Below are positions 56,871-64,000 of a stretch of 64,000 nucleotides of DNA, one piece after another (within the stretch, counting starts at the first letter, position 1; every line of letters begins with the position of its first letter). Below the pieces are notes generated by a model. It was not told where the DNA came from and searched no databases. It saw only the letters and a program-made list of their open reading frames with translations. The stretch is from Verrucomicrobiota bacterium (GTDB taxonomy: Bacteria > Verrucomicrobiota > Verrucomicrobiia > Opitutales > Opitutaceae): assembly GCA_023386835.1 (NCBI GenBank), contig JAEWIY010000190.1, positions 1 through 64,000 of the forward strand. The letters are read 5' to 3'. Position numbers and translations under genes: made by a program.

Positions 56871-58283
56871 TTATTTGCTCCTTTCCGCCGGAGGCGGGGT
56901 CGCGACATCCCGGTAGATCCGCCGCGCGTCAAAGAACGTGACGTACAGGATCATCGAGAACAGCAGCACCATGAACACACTCTGCGTGGTCATGATGAAG
57001 TTCGGCGGGAGCGCCCGTCGGCGGAGCCGACTGATCGTCGCAAACATCATGTGTCCGCCGTCGAGCACCGGGATGGGCAGCAGGTTGAAGATGGCCAGAT
57101 TGATGTTCACCAGGATCGTGAACCAGAGGACGAGCCGGATATCCGCCTGCGCCGCCAGGTGGAAGATGCGGATGATGCCGACCGGGCCGCTGAGCTTGGA
57201 GATGCCGATATCCGACTGCGGGTTGATCAGGCTGCCGAGCGTCCGGAACGTCATGCTGACGTGGCTGGCGAACTGGCGCAGCGGCGTCGGATAAACCAGC
57301 TGCGACTCGGTGCGGAATCGGGCGCCGAGCTGGTTCGGCCAGCCTTCCTGCGACTGCGGCGGGAGCGACAGCGTCATGGGCTGGCCATTACGCTCGATGT
57401 GCACCGCCACCGTGCGCCCCGCATTTTTCTGCAGATACGAGACAAAAACTTCGCCACCGAGGATGCGCTGATCATCCAGCGAGAGGATCTTGTCGCCGGG
57501 TTGCAGGCCGATCGAAGTGGCGACGGAGCCGCTTTCCAGATCGTGCACGATCATCTCCCACGCGGGCGCGATGCCGACGCGGCGGATGCGCTCGTCGCCC
57601 GCCAGTCGCGGGTAAAGGGTCACCTCCATCAACTGGCCGTCCCGCTCGATCGTGAAGACATTGCGGCGCCGCCCGTCTTCCGCGCGGTCTGAGCTCGTCA
57701 CAATCGTCTGCTGCAGTTCGTGCCAGTCGTGCACCTTACGTCCGTCAATCGTTCGCACGATATCCCCCGGCCGCAGTCCCGCCTCCGAGGCCGGGCTCGG
57801 CACGACGGCGCCGTCCTCCAGCTCCAAGGTGGGCACCACGTGGCCGATTTGCGTGGTCGCCTGATCGCTGGTGGTGGGCTGGCCGACGAACCAGATGACG
57901 CAGGCGAGCAGGAACGCAAAGATGAGGTTGAACGTGGCCCCAGCGGCGAAGACCAGCATCTTGGTGGTGTAGCTGATCGGCGGCAGCTGCTCGGTCGGCA
58001 CATCACTCTCGCCTTCGATCCCGCGCATGTCGGCCAGCTGCGGCAGGGCGACGTATCCGCCCAAGGGCAACCACGACAGCCGGTACTCCACGCCGTCCTT
58101 GCCCTGCCACGACACGATCTTGGGCCCGAACCCGATCGAGAACCGGGCCACATGGACGCCGCGGCGGCGGGCCGCGAGAAAGTGTCCGAGCTCATGGACA
58201 AAGATCGAGCCGCCGAAGAAGAGGACGATGAGGAACACCGCCCACAGGTTGGAGAAAAGCGCTTGGAAGAGTTCCGTCGGCAT
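56871..58283 (-). CDS. rseP: Site-2 metalloprotease RseP family
   Basis: 470-residue intramembrane zinc protease. The first helix carries HELGHFLAARR (His30, Glu31, His34), tandem PDZ domains (GLRPGDIVRTIDGRKVHDW, GLQPGDKILSLDDQRI), and the last helices contain NLLPIPVLDGGHMMF (Asp zinc ligand region). It cleaves membrane anchors after site-1 proteolysis, such as anti-sigma factors. Start 3 bp after the dxr stop. Confidence 0.95.
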   Translation of the reverse strand: MPTELFQALFSNLWAVFLIVLFFGGSIFVHELGHFLAARRRGVHVARFSIGFGPKIVSWQGKDGVEYRLSWLPLGGYVALPQLADMRGIEGESDVPTEQLPPISYTTKMLVFAAGATFNLIFAFLLACVIWFVGQPTTSDQATTQIGHVVPTLELEDGAVVPSPASEAGLRPGDIVRTIDGRKVHDWHELQQTIVTSSDRAEDGRRRNVFTIERDGQLMEVTLYPRLAGDERIRRVGIAPAWEMIVHDLESGSVATSIGLQPGDKILSLDDQRILGGEVFVSYLQKNAGRTVAVHIERNGQPMTLSLPPQSQEGWPNQLGARFRTESQLVYPTPLRQFASHVSMTFRTLGSLINPQSDIGISKLSGPVGIIRIFHLAAQADIRLVLWFTILVNINLAIFNLLPIPVLDGGHMMFATISRLRRRALPPNFIMTTQSVFMVLLFSMILYVTFFDARRIYRDVATPPPAERSK

Positions 58284-58286
58284 GAA

Positions 58287-59480
58287 TCAGGGGACAATCG
58301 CAGTCGGGTCGACCAGCTGAGTGGCGGCTCGGCGCGCCGCGGCGTCCACGGCAAGCACGGCCGGCAAATCTGCCGGTTCGAAATTGGCTATCGTTTCGAG
58401 AGTTTGCTCCACGACGCGGGGAATCGCAAGGAAGGGCAGTTGCCCGGCCAGGAACGCGGCCACCGCGATTTCATTGGCGGCGTTATAGATGGCCGGGGCG
58501 ACGCCGCCCGATTCCATCACTTCACGGGCCAGACGGAGCATCGGAAAGCGGCTTTCGTCCACCGGGCGAAAATCCAGTGAGAGGGCGCGCATGAGGTCCA
58601 GCGGCCGGTCGACTCCAGCGAGACGCTCCGGGTGCAACAACGCATGCTGGATGGGAAACGTCATCGAGGGCGGGCAGAGCTGGGCCAGCATGGCGCCGTC
58701 GGTGAACTCGACCAAACAATGAACGATGCTCTGCGGGTGGAGAATGGCCTGGCACTGCCGCGGCTGCAGTCCGAACAGCCACTGTGCTTCGATCAGCTCG
58801 AGCCCCTTGTTGGCCAAGGTCGCCGAATCCACGGTGATCTTCGGCCCCATGGACCAATTCGGGTGCCGGAGCGCATCCGCCGGCGTCGCGGTGGCGAGTT
58901 TCTCCGCCGGCCAGTCGCGGAAAGCGCCGCCGGAAGCCGTTAGGAGGATGCGGGCGATGCCGGCCTGTGGGTGACCGGTGACACACTGGAAAACCGCGTT
59001 GTGCTCGCTGTCGACTGGCAACAGCTCCACGCCATGCGCCCGCGCCTCGGCCATGACGAACTTTCCGGCGAGCACGAGGATCTCCTTGCTGGCGAGGGCA
59101 AGGTTCTTGCCGGCCCGCACGGCGGCGAGCGCGGGGGCAAGTCCAGTCGTGCCGACGACCGCCACGAGCACCGTGTCCGCCTCCGGCAGAGTGGCCAGTT
59201 CGTTCAGCCCGTCGAGGCCGCCGAGCAGCCGGACGCCGGCCGGCAGGCGAGCCTCCTGCCGGGCAGCCGCCCAGGCGGACTCGTCGTGCAGGGCGACGTG
59301 TTTGACGGACGGATACGCGCGGGCGATCTCGGCCAGGCGCTGGTGATTCGTCCGTGCTGCGATGCCAACGAGTTCGAGCCGATCCGGATGGGCGGCGATG
59401 ACCCGTAGGGTGTTCTCGCCGATTGAGCCGGTGGCGCCGAGCAGGACGACCTTTTTCTTGGGGGGACTCGCGCCAGCCAC
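58287..59480 (-). CDS. dxr: 1-deoxy-D-xylulose 5-phosphate reductoisomerase
   Basis: 397 residues, second step of the MEP pathway (NADPH, divalent metal). Motifs: VVLLGATGSIGENTLRVI (NADPH loop), LASKEILVLAG, PVDSEHNAVFQ (metal Asp and Glu), LTASGGAFRDW, HPNWSMGPKITVDSATLANKGLE. The start is GTG at 59480, 1 bp after cdsA. Works with ispG (54755) and supplies the precursors used by uppS (60336). Confidence 0.98.
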   Translation of the reverse strand: MAGASPPKKKVVLLGATGSIGENTLRVIAAHPDRLELVGIAARTNHQRLAEIARAYPSVKHVALHDESAWAAARQEARLPAGVRLLGGLDGLNELATLPEADTVLVAVVGTTGLAPALAAVRAGKNLALASKEILVLAGKFVMAEARAHGVELLPVDSEHNAVFQCVTGHPQAGIARILLTASGGAFRDWPAEKLATATPADALRHPNWSMGPKITVDSATLANKGLELIEAQWLFGLQPRQCQAILHPQSIVHCLVEFTDGAMLAQLCPPSMTFPIQHALLHPERLAGVDRPLDLMRALSLDFRPVDESRFPMLRLAREVMESGGVAPAIYNAANEIAVAAFLAGQLPFLAIPRVVEQTLETIANFEPADLPAVLAVDAAARRAATQLVDPTAIVP

Positions 59481-59481
59481 G

Positions 59482-60303
59482 TCAGAGATAGGAGAACACC
59501 ACGTAGCCGACCGGAGCGGTGAGGATCAGGCTGTCGGAGAGGTCAAACACCCCGCCGATGCCGGGAATCGTTTGGCCCGCGTCCTTCGCGTCCGCCCGGC
59601 GCTTAATGATCGACTCCACGAGATCGGACACGATCGCCAGCGCGGCCAGCGGCAGCGCGAGCAAGGCAGCGAGCCATGGTTGGAAGCTGGACGGCAGGTA
59701 ATCGCGGCAGCCGATCGCAATGCCGGCGCCCACCGCCATCGAAACGGCCAGACCGCCGATCGCGCCCTCCCACGTTTTCTTCGGGCTGATATTGGGCGCC
59801 ATTTTGTGCCGCCCGAAAGCCATGCCCGCCAGCAGCGCTCCCACGTCGCAGAACTTCGTCACCGCGATCAGCCACACACAAAGGACCAAGCCCGTTGCCT
59901 GCATCGGCTCGTTGATCAGGATGATGCGCGCGAGGTACTGCAGCATGAACGGCACGTACACCACGCCGAACAGCGTCCAAGCCAGGGTCTCGACGCGGAC
60001 TTGCGCGCCGCGTTCGCGAAGGATGCGGATCGAAAAGAGGATCACCGCCAGTGCCACGAAGTACTCGGCGCGCAGCCCGTACGGTTCGAGGTAGAGCGGC
60101 GCGAGACAGATGGCTGTCGCGAGGGCCAAGCCGAAGCGGCTGAACGGCACCATGCCCATGCGCCGCAACAACTCGTAGAACTCCCGCAGCGTGAGCACGG
60201 CGATGGCCGTCACCAGCCACACCCCGCCGGTGGCGCCCAGAAACCGGATGCAAAGGATAACGCCCGCCCAGAGGAGGAAGGTGCTGAGAATACGTTTACC
60301 CAT
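59482..60303 (-). CDS. cdsA: Phosphatidate cytidylyltransferase, variant signature
   Basis: 273 residues from the ATG at 60303; about seven transmembrane helices. Makes CDP-diacylglycerol from phosphatidate and CTP. PKKTWEGAIGGLAVSM and SDLVESIIKRRADAKDAG match the family. The final signature is PGIGGVFDLSDS, where most CdsA have PGHGGxxDRxD, so a conserved His and Arg are replaced. The first Lys/Asp-rich part is intact. It sits in the usual uppS-cdsA-dxr-rseP order. Confidence 0.9.
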   Translation of the reverse strand: MGKRILSTFLLWAGVILCIRFLGATGGVWLVTAIAVLTLREFYELLRRMGMVPFSRFGLALATAICLAPLYLEPYGLRAEYFVALAVILFSIRILRERGAQVRVETLAWTLFGVVYVPFMLQYLARIILINEPMQATGLVLCVWLIAVTKFCDVGALLAGMAFGRHKMAPNISPKKTWEGAIGGLAVSMAVGAGIAIGCRDYLPSSFQPWLAALLALPLAALAIVSDLVESIIKRRADAKDAGQTIPGIGGVFDLSDSLILTAPVGYVVFSYL

Positions 60304-60335
60304 CGTGGCGTGGATCGCGCGTGCTGTGCCGCCCC

Positions 60336-61103
60336 TCAACGCGACACGATCACAGGAGCGGGCGCGGCAGGACGGGCGAGCTGATCGCTGGTCTGACCAA
60401 ACCGCCGTTCGCGAGTTGCATAGGTTGCAACCGCTGCGTGCAAATCGGCTGTCGTAAAGTCCGGCCAGAGCACCGGCGTAAAAACGAACTCCGCGTAGGC
60501 CGCCTGGAGCAGGAGGAAGTTGCTGACCCGGGTTTCGCCAGAGGTGCGGATCACAAGGTCCGGATCCGGCAGATCGGCCGTGTACAGGTGGCGGGCGAAC
60601 GTCTCCCAAGAACGGTCATCCGCCGCGATCTTGCCCGAGGCGATCGCGGCCGCATACGCGCGGGCTGCATCGACCACTTCCGTCCGCGAACCGTAATTCA
60701 ACGCGAGCACGAGCGTGTACTCGTCGAAGGACTGCGTGAGCTCGATGGCACGGTTCAACTCGTCCCGCACGGTGGGAGGCAGGTTGGCCGTCTGGCCGAT
60801 CGTGCGCAGGCGGATGCGGTTCTTAACGAGCGTCGAGGTTTCCCGTTTCAGAAAGTAATCCAACAGGCTCATCAGCCCGCTGATCTCCTCGTTGGGTCGT
60901 CGCCAGTTCTCGACCGAAAAGGCGTAGAGCGTCAGGTAACGGATTCCCAGCTCCCGCGCACCATCGATCGAGGCGCGCACGGCTTCAACACCCCGCCGAT
61001 GTCCCTCCAGGCGGGGCAGGCCGCGTTGTTTGGCCCAGCGCCCATTTCCGTCCATGATGATGGCCACATGGTTGGGGACTCGGTCAGGCGGAAGGGCAGG
61101 CAT
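60336..61103 (-). CDS. uppS: Isoprenyl transferase (undecaprenyl diphosphate synthase)
   Basis: 255-residue cis-prenyltransferase that makes the polyprenyl carrier for cell-wall and glycan synthesis. Motifs: HVAIIMDGNGRWAKQRG (catalytic Asp), EGHRRGVEAVR, LTLYAFSVENWRRP, LVLALNYGSR and PDLVIRTSGETRVSNFLLLQ, YAEFVFTPVLWPDF. First gene of the cluster; gap of 32 bp to cdsA. Confidence 0.98.
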   Translation of the reverse strand: MPALPPDRVPNHVAIIMDGNGRWAKQRGLPRLEGHRRGVEAVRASIDGARELGIRYLTLYAFSVENWRRPNEEISGLMSLLDYFLKRETSTLVKNRIRLRTIGQTANLPPTVRDELNRAIELTQSFDEYTLVLALNYGSRTEVVDAARAYAAAIASGKIAADDRSWETFARHLYTADLPDPDLVIRTSGETRVSNFLLLQAAYAEFVFTPVLWPDFTTADLHAAVATYATRERRFGQTSDQLARPAAPAPVIVSR

Positions 61104-61226
61104 GTGGCAAAGCGTCGCAGCCTAGGAGTCAGGCTGTGGATGACAAGGCGCAACCCGGACGCTCCAATCAGCCAAACGGCGTTCGTCCACCGGTTGACGG
61201 AGCTCCTCGGCGCCGTACGGTGCGGC

Positions 61227-61523
61227 ATGGCCGACCAACCTCTTTCGGGACAGGAGATTGAGCGGCGCCTCGCCGCGTTGCCGCAGTGGCGGCGGGACGG
61301 GGAGGCGCTCGTCCGTGACTTTGAATTTGGCAGCTTCCGCGAGGCGATCTCGTTCATGGTGCGGGTCGCTTTTGAGGCGGAGGCGCTGAACCACCATCCG
61401 GAGTGGACCAATGTTTACGATCGGGTCTCGATCCGGCTGACGACGCATCACGCGGGCAACGTCGTCACAGCGAAGGATCTGCAGTTGGCCGAGGCGATCG
61501 AGCGGATCGACTGGACCAGCTGA
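61227..61523 (+). CDS. 4a-hydroxytetrahydrobiopterin dehydratase (PCD/DCoH)
   Basis: 98 residues from the ATG at 61227. PLSGQEIERRLAALPQWRRDG start, core FMVRVAFEAEALNHHPEWTNVYDRVSIRLTTHHAG with the EPH-type catalytic His set (HHPEW, TTH), and DLQLAEAIERI. Recycles the pterin cofactor of aromatic amino-acid hydroxylases; many bacterial copies lack a partner hydroxylase, and none is seen here. Divergent from uppS. Confidence 0.93.
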   Translation: MADQPLSGQEIERRLAALPQWRRDGEALVRDFEFGSFREAISFMVRVAFEAEALNHHPEWTNVYDRVSIRLTTHHAGNVVTAKDLQLAEAIERIDWTS

Positions 61524-61545
61524 ACGGCTGGGTGAGGCCCGCAGG

Positions 61546-63747
61546 TTAACCCGAGCGTGGGCGCGAACGACCACGCGCGCGGAGGGCTCGCTTGGCGGCG
61601 CGGAAGGTCGCCGCCGGGTCGGGCCAAGTCGTTTGGTGGCCGTAACGCAGCCGCTCCAACGCCTCTTGAACGGCCGGATCGAGTTCGGTTGCCCCCGTCG
61701 CGTGCCAGCGACTGAGCCAACGGCCCGCTTCGCGACGAACCGGATCCGAGCGGCGGGGAACGTGCACACTCCGCCAGCGCAACCAGCGGCCCCGCCCAAA
61801 CCGTCGCCACACCCAGGCCAATATCACGGCGCCGCCGATCCAACCCGCCCAGCGGGCGAATCGATCCAGGCCCCAGGGACGGGAGATCCATCGATGAAGT
61901 TGTTCTGCCCGGGCATCGATCCACGTGCGCAGCCGTTCGGCGCTCGATTGCAGCAGGCGACGCGCGGCGGCGGTCAGTTCCACCTGGGATTCCTGGTCGA
62001 AGTTGACGATCCGGCGGTACCAGAACACCCGCAGGCTCTCCCAGCGCGCCAGCCAACCTGTATCGAATATCCGGCGCTCGCGACCGGCTTCGCCCGCCTC
62101 ATCGCCGATGCGGTTGGCGGCTTCGGCTCCGGGGGTGGGATCAACCCGCACCCATTGAGCCGTGCTGGCGTCGAACAACTCGCACCACGCGTGCGCGTTG
62201 CTGTTGCGAATCATAAAACTCTGGCTGTAGCCGTTCCACGTCCCGCCCTTGAAGCCAGTCACCACTCGGGCGGGATAACCGGCGCTCCGCGCGAGCAGGA
62301 CGAGTGCGCCGGCAAAAAACTCGCAGTGGCCCGGCGTGGTGGAGTCGATCCAGCGCACCAGCGGATCGCCGGCTCCGGCCGGTAGCGTGCTTTCGAGCGA
62401 ATAACTGTGCCGCTCTTCGAGCCAACGCGTCGCGCGATCGGCAAATTCGGCGACGGGAATGTTTCGGTCGCCGGCGAGCAGTTGTTCGACGATCCGCTGC
62501 AGCCGATCCAGGTCGTCGGGTGCGGCCAGGTTCAACGTCATCGCCGGCCAGCGGCCTCGCGGATTATTGGCCAGGGCCGCGGCAAAGCCCGGATCCGGCA
62601 AAGTCGTCGCAGCCACCATCTGCGTCACACGATACGGCAGCATGCGACTCGGATCGCGCTGCAGGGCCACGATGCTTTTACGATCATCGGTGCCAAAACT
62701 CTGCGGCGTTTCAAAGTCCAGCTGCTGGTAAGGCCCGAGCAGGGGCAGGAACCGGCTGACGCCGGCCTCGAGGAAAATCGTCGCCGACACGCCCGTCTCG
62801 GTGGGGGCCACGTCCGGCACATCGCGGGTCCGCGGGCGGCGCCCCAGCAAGGTGCTGCGGCCGCCGGGGGACATCGCGAAACCGCCGCCGGTGTAGTCCT
62901 CCAGCACGACCATGCGCCAGTAGGGCGTGAACGGCAGGCGGCCCGGATCGTCGATGTTGTCCACCGTCACGGCCAGGCTGTTGTCCTGCGTGATGGCGGT
63001 CACCTCGCCGAACTTGATGGTATCGGAGAAGCCGCTACGCGATTTCCGGCTGATCAGCCGGTCGAGGAAAAGGCTGTTCTCGATCTCGAAGCGCGGGATG
63101 GCCATGAACAGCAGCCCGGAGATGACGATCATGCCGGCGAACAGCCCGGTGAAGAGCGCCGCGATCCGCCAGTCCGAGGCGGCGCGGAGACGGTGAAAAA
63201 CGTCGCCCCAGCGCGCCCGCGCCCAGGCGGGCACCTCGCCGGGTGGTGGAGCGCCGCCCGGCGCGTCAGCCAAAGTGAGCACAAACAGGAACAGCAGGGC
63301 GCAGGCGGCGAACGCGACGATCTGGGCGGCGAAGGCGATCGAAACCGACAGGACTCCTCCGACGATTAGCAGGAACAGCCCGAGCACGATCAACTGGAGA
63401 TCCTCGCGCCGGCTGCGGTATCCCATCAAGCGATACAGGATCAGGATCAGGTCGAGGCGGATCAGCGCCGCGAGTGGCTCACGCGTCAGATACAGGTCCA
63501 GCGCAAGAGTCGCGAACATGACCGGGAACGCCAGGCGATGCACCCAGCGGGGCACGCGCGCCGGCCAGGTGGGACGCAGCAGCCCGGTCACCGCCAGCAC
63601 CGTGATGCCGAAGACGAGCAGCCAGGCATTGACCTCCAGAAAGAAGACCGTCGTGGCGCTCAGCAGCGCCAGCAGGCTGCCCAGCAGCCACTGCAAACGC
63701 GCGAGATCGTCGCGACTAAGCTGCGGCCGCGGGTTGTCCGTCGACAT
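61546..63747 (-). CDS. TgpA-like transmembrane transglutaminase (DUF3488-transglutaminase-DUF4129)
   Basis: 733 residues from the ATG at 63747. About six N-terminal helices (to 230) form DUF3488, then a periplasmic region with a transglutaminase-like core: catalytic Cys in PGHCEFFAGALVLLARSAGYPARVVTGF, His in SNAHAWCELFD and Asp in WVRVDPTPG. A further helix (WAGWIGGAVILAWVWR) and a cytoplasmic DUF4129-like tail end the protein. It resembles P. aeruginosa TgpA. It overlaps the upstream DUF58 gene by 32 bp, the usual MoxR-DUF58-TgpA order. Confidence 0.92.
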   Translation of the reverse strand: MSTDNPRPQLSRDDLARLQWLLGSLLALLSATTVFFLEVNAWLLVFGITVLAVTGLLRPTWPARVPRWVHRLAFPVMFATLALDLYLTREPLAALIRLDLILILYRLMGYRSRREDLQLIVLGLFLLIVGGVLSVSIAFAAQIVAFAACALLFLFVLTLADAPGGAPPPGEVPAWARARWGDVFHRLRAASDWRIAALFTGLFAGMIVISGLLFMAIPRFEIENSLFLDRLISRKSRSGFSDTIKFGEVTAITQDNSLAVTVDNIDDPGRLPFTPYWRMVVLEDYTGGGFAMSPGGRSTLLGRRPRTRDVPDVAPTETGVSATIFLEAGVSRFLPLLGPYQQLDFETPQSFGTDDRKSIVALQRDPSRMLPYRVTQMVAATTLPDPGFAAALANNPRGRWPAMTLNLAAPDDLDRLQRIVEQLLAGDRNIPVAEFADRATRWLEERHSYSLESTLPAGAGDPLVRWIDSTTPGHCEFFAGALVLLARSAGYPARVVTGFKGGTWNGYSQSFMIRNSNAHAWCELFDASTAQWVRVDPTPGAEAANRIGDEAGEAGRERRIFDTGWLARWESLRVFWYRRIVNFDQESQVELTAAARRLLQSSAERLRTWIDARAEQLHRWISRPWGLDRFARWAGWIGGAVILAWVWRRFGRGRWLRWRSVHVPRRSDPVRREAGRWLSRWHATGATELDPAVQEALERLRYGHQTTWPDPAATFRAAKRALRARGRSRPRSG

Positions 63748-64000
63748 GGGCAATCACTCCGTGGGTGCCTTGCGGCGCGAAGGTCAACAAGTGGCGGCGC
63801 GTGCGGGTCACCGCCCCGGCCGGGGCATAGCGCGGTGGCAGGTCGGTCGGTTCCAGCACGGCCACTTGGTCGAAGAATGCCTCCAGGTCACGCAGGCGCC
63901 GGATCGGTTGGGCCGTGCCTTGGTTGATGGCGACCGAGCCGAGACGTCCGGTCTTGAAGAGTTCCTCAGCCAACGAAACGACAAGTCCGCAGAGCCGCTC
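63716..64000 (-). CDS. DUF58 domain protein, 3' part
   Basis: C-terminal 94 residues of a protein that continues beyond the right edge. The frame is open across the end (the visible part begins with LCGLVVSLAEELFKTG). The pattern SLAEELFKTGRLGSVAI followed by RDLEAFFDQVAVLEP matches DUF58 C-termini. Overlap of 32 bp with the TgpA-like gene indicates coupling. Confidence 0.75.
   Translation of the reverse strand, partial: ERLCGLVVSLAEELFKTGRLGSVAINQGTAQPIRRLRDLEAFFDQVAVLEPTDLPPRYAPAGAVTRTRRHLLTFAPQGTHGVIAHVDGQPAAAA

Overview
The window is a GC-rich bacterial chromosome segment of about 64 kb. It is densely coded, with housekeeping loci flanked by polysaccharide-degradation genes. Several features point to the PVC superphylum, most likely Verrucomicrobiota of an Opitutus-like (Opitutaceae) lineage: a secreted beta-propeller/HEAT/CxxCH heme protein of the planctomycete-verrucomicrobial type, a long three-domain IspG, a SecA of about 1019 residues with an enlarged middle region, ribosomal proteins with low-complexity tails, and frequent starts without a Shine-Dalgarno sequence. 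The placement is an inference from protein character, not from a 16S gene.

Layout. 1-18.6 kb is an accessory, mostly secreted-carbohydrate region: the 3' end of an AGE-family sugar epimerase, a clan GH-A hydrolase, secA, a DUF5060/DUF4038 (apiosidase-like) hydrolase, three minor-pilin-like genes, two YCII/DGPF paralogues, a 1099-residue heme/HEAT protein, a xylose-isomerase-like protein, a GH43 enzyme and a secreted papain-like peptidase. 18.6-19.1 kb is a non-coding leader with a terminator and a three-copy motif. 19.1-38.5 kb is the str-S10-spc-alpha ribosomal superoperon, rpsL to rplQ, closed by a strong intrinsic terminator. 38.6-48.1 kb holds a zinc-ribbon membrane protein, a membrane glycosyltransferase, guaA, a LolA-like protein, hisD-hisC-hisB, an aminopeptidase P, a universal stress protein and tRNA-Pro(GGG). 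48.2-52.8 kb carries vanZ-like, ligA, an Nramp-like transporter and an unrecognised gene. 52.9-54.8 kb is dnaA with a 500-bp upstream region containing DnaA boxes. 54.8-61.1 kb is the uppS-cdsA-dxr-rseP-ispG isoprenoid/envelope cluster on the minus strand. The end carries a pterin dehydratase, a TgpA-like transglutaminase and the 3' end of a DUF58 gene.

The most unusual observation is in the spc operon. Exactly where adk normally sits (secY-adk-map) is a 156-residue open frame that aligns with adenylate kinase. It lacks the P-loop, the key Asp and Arg residues and the LID domain, yet its stop codon overlaps the map start. I read it as a retained Adk-derived pseudoenzyme. The same superoperon lacks tuf, rpmD, infA and rpmJ at their usual places, has unusually long spacers rich in perfect hairpins (one a terminator-like structure between rpsE and rplO), and encodes S11, S17, S5 and L17 with extra tails.
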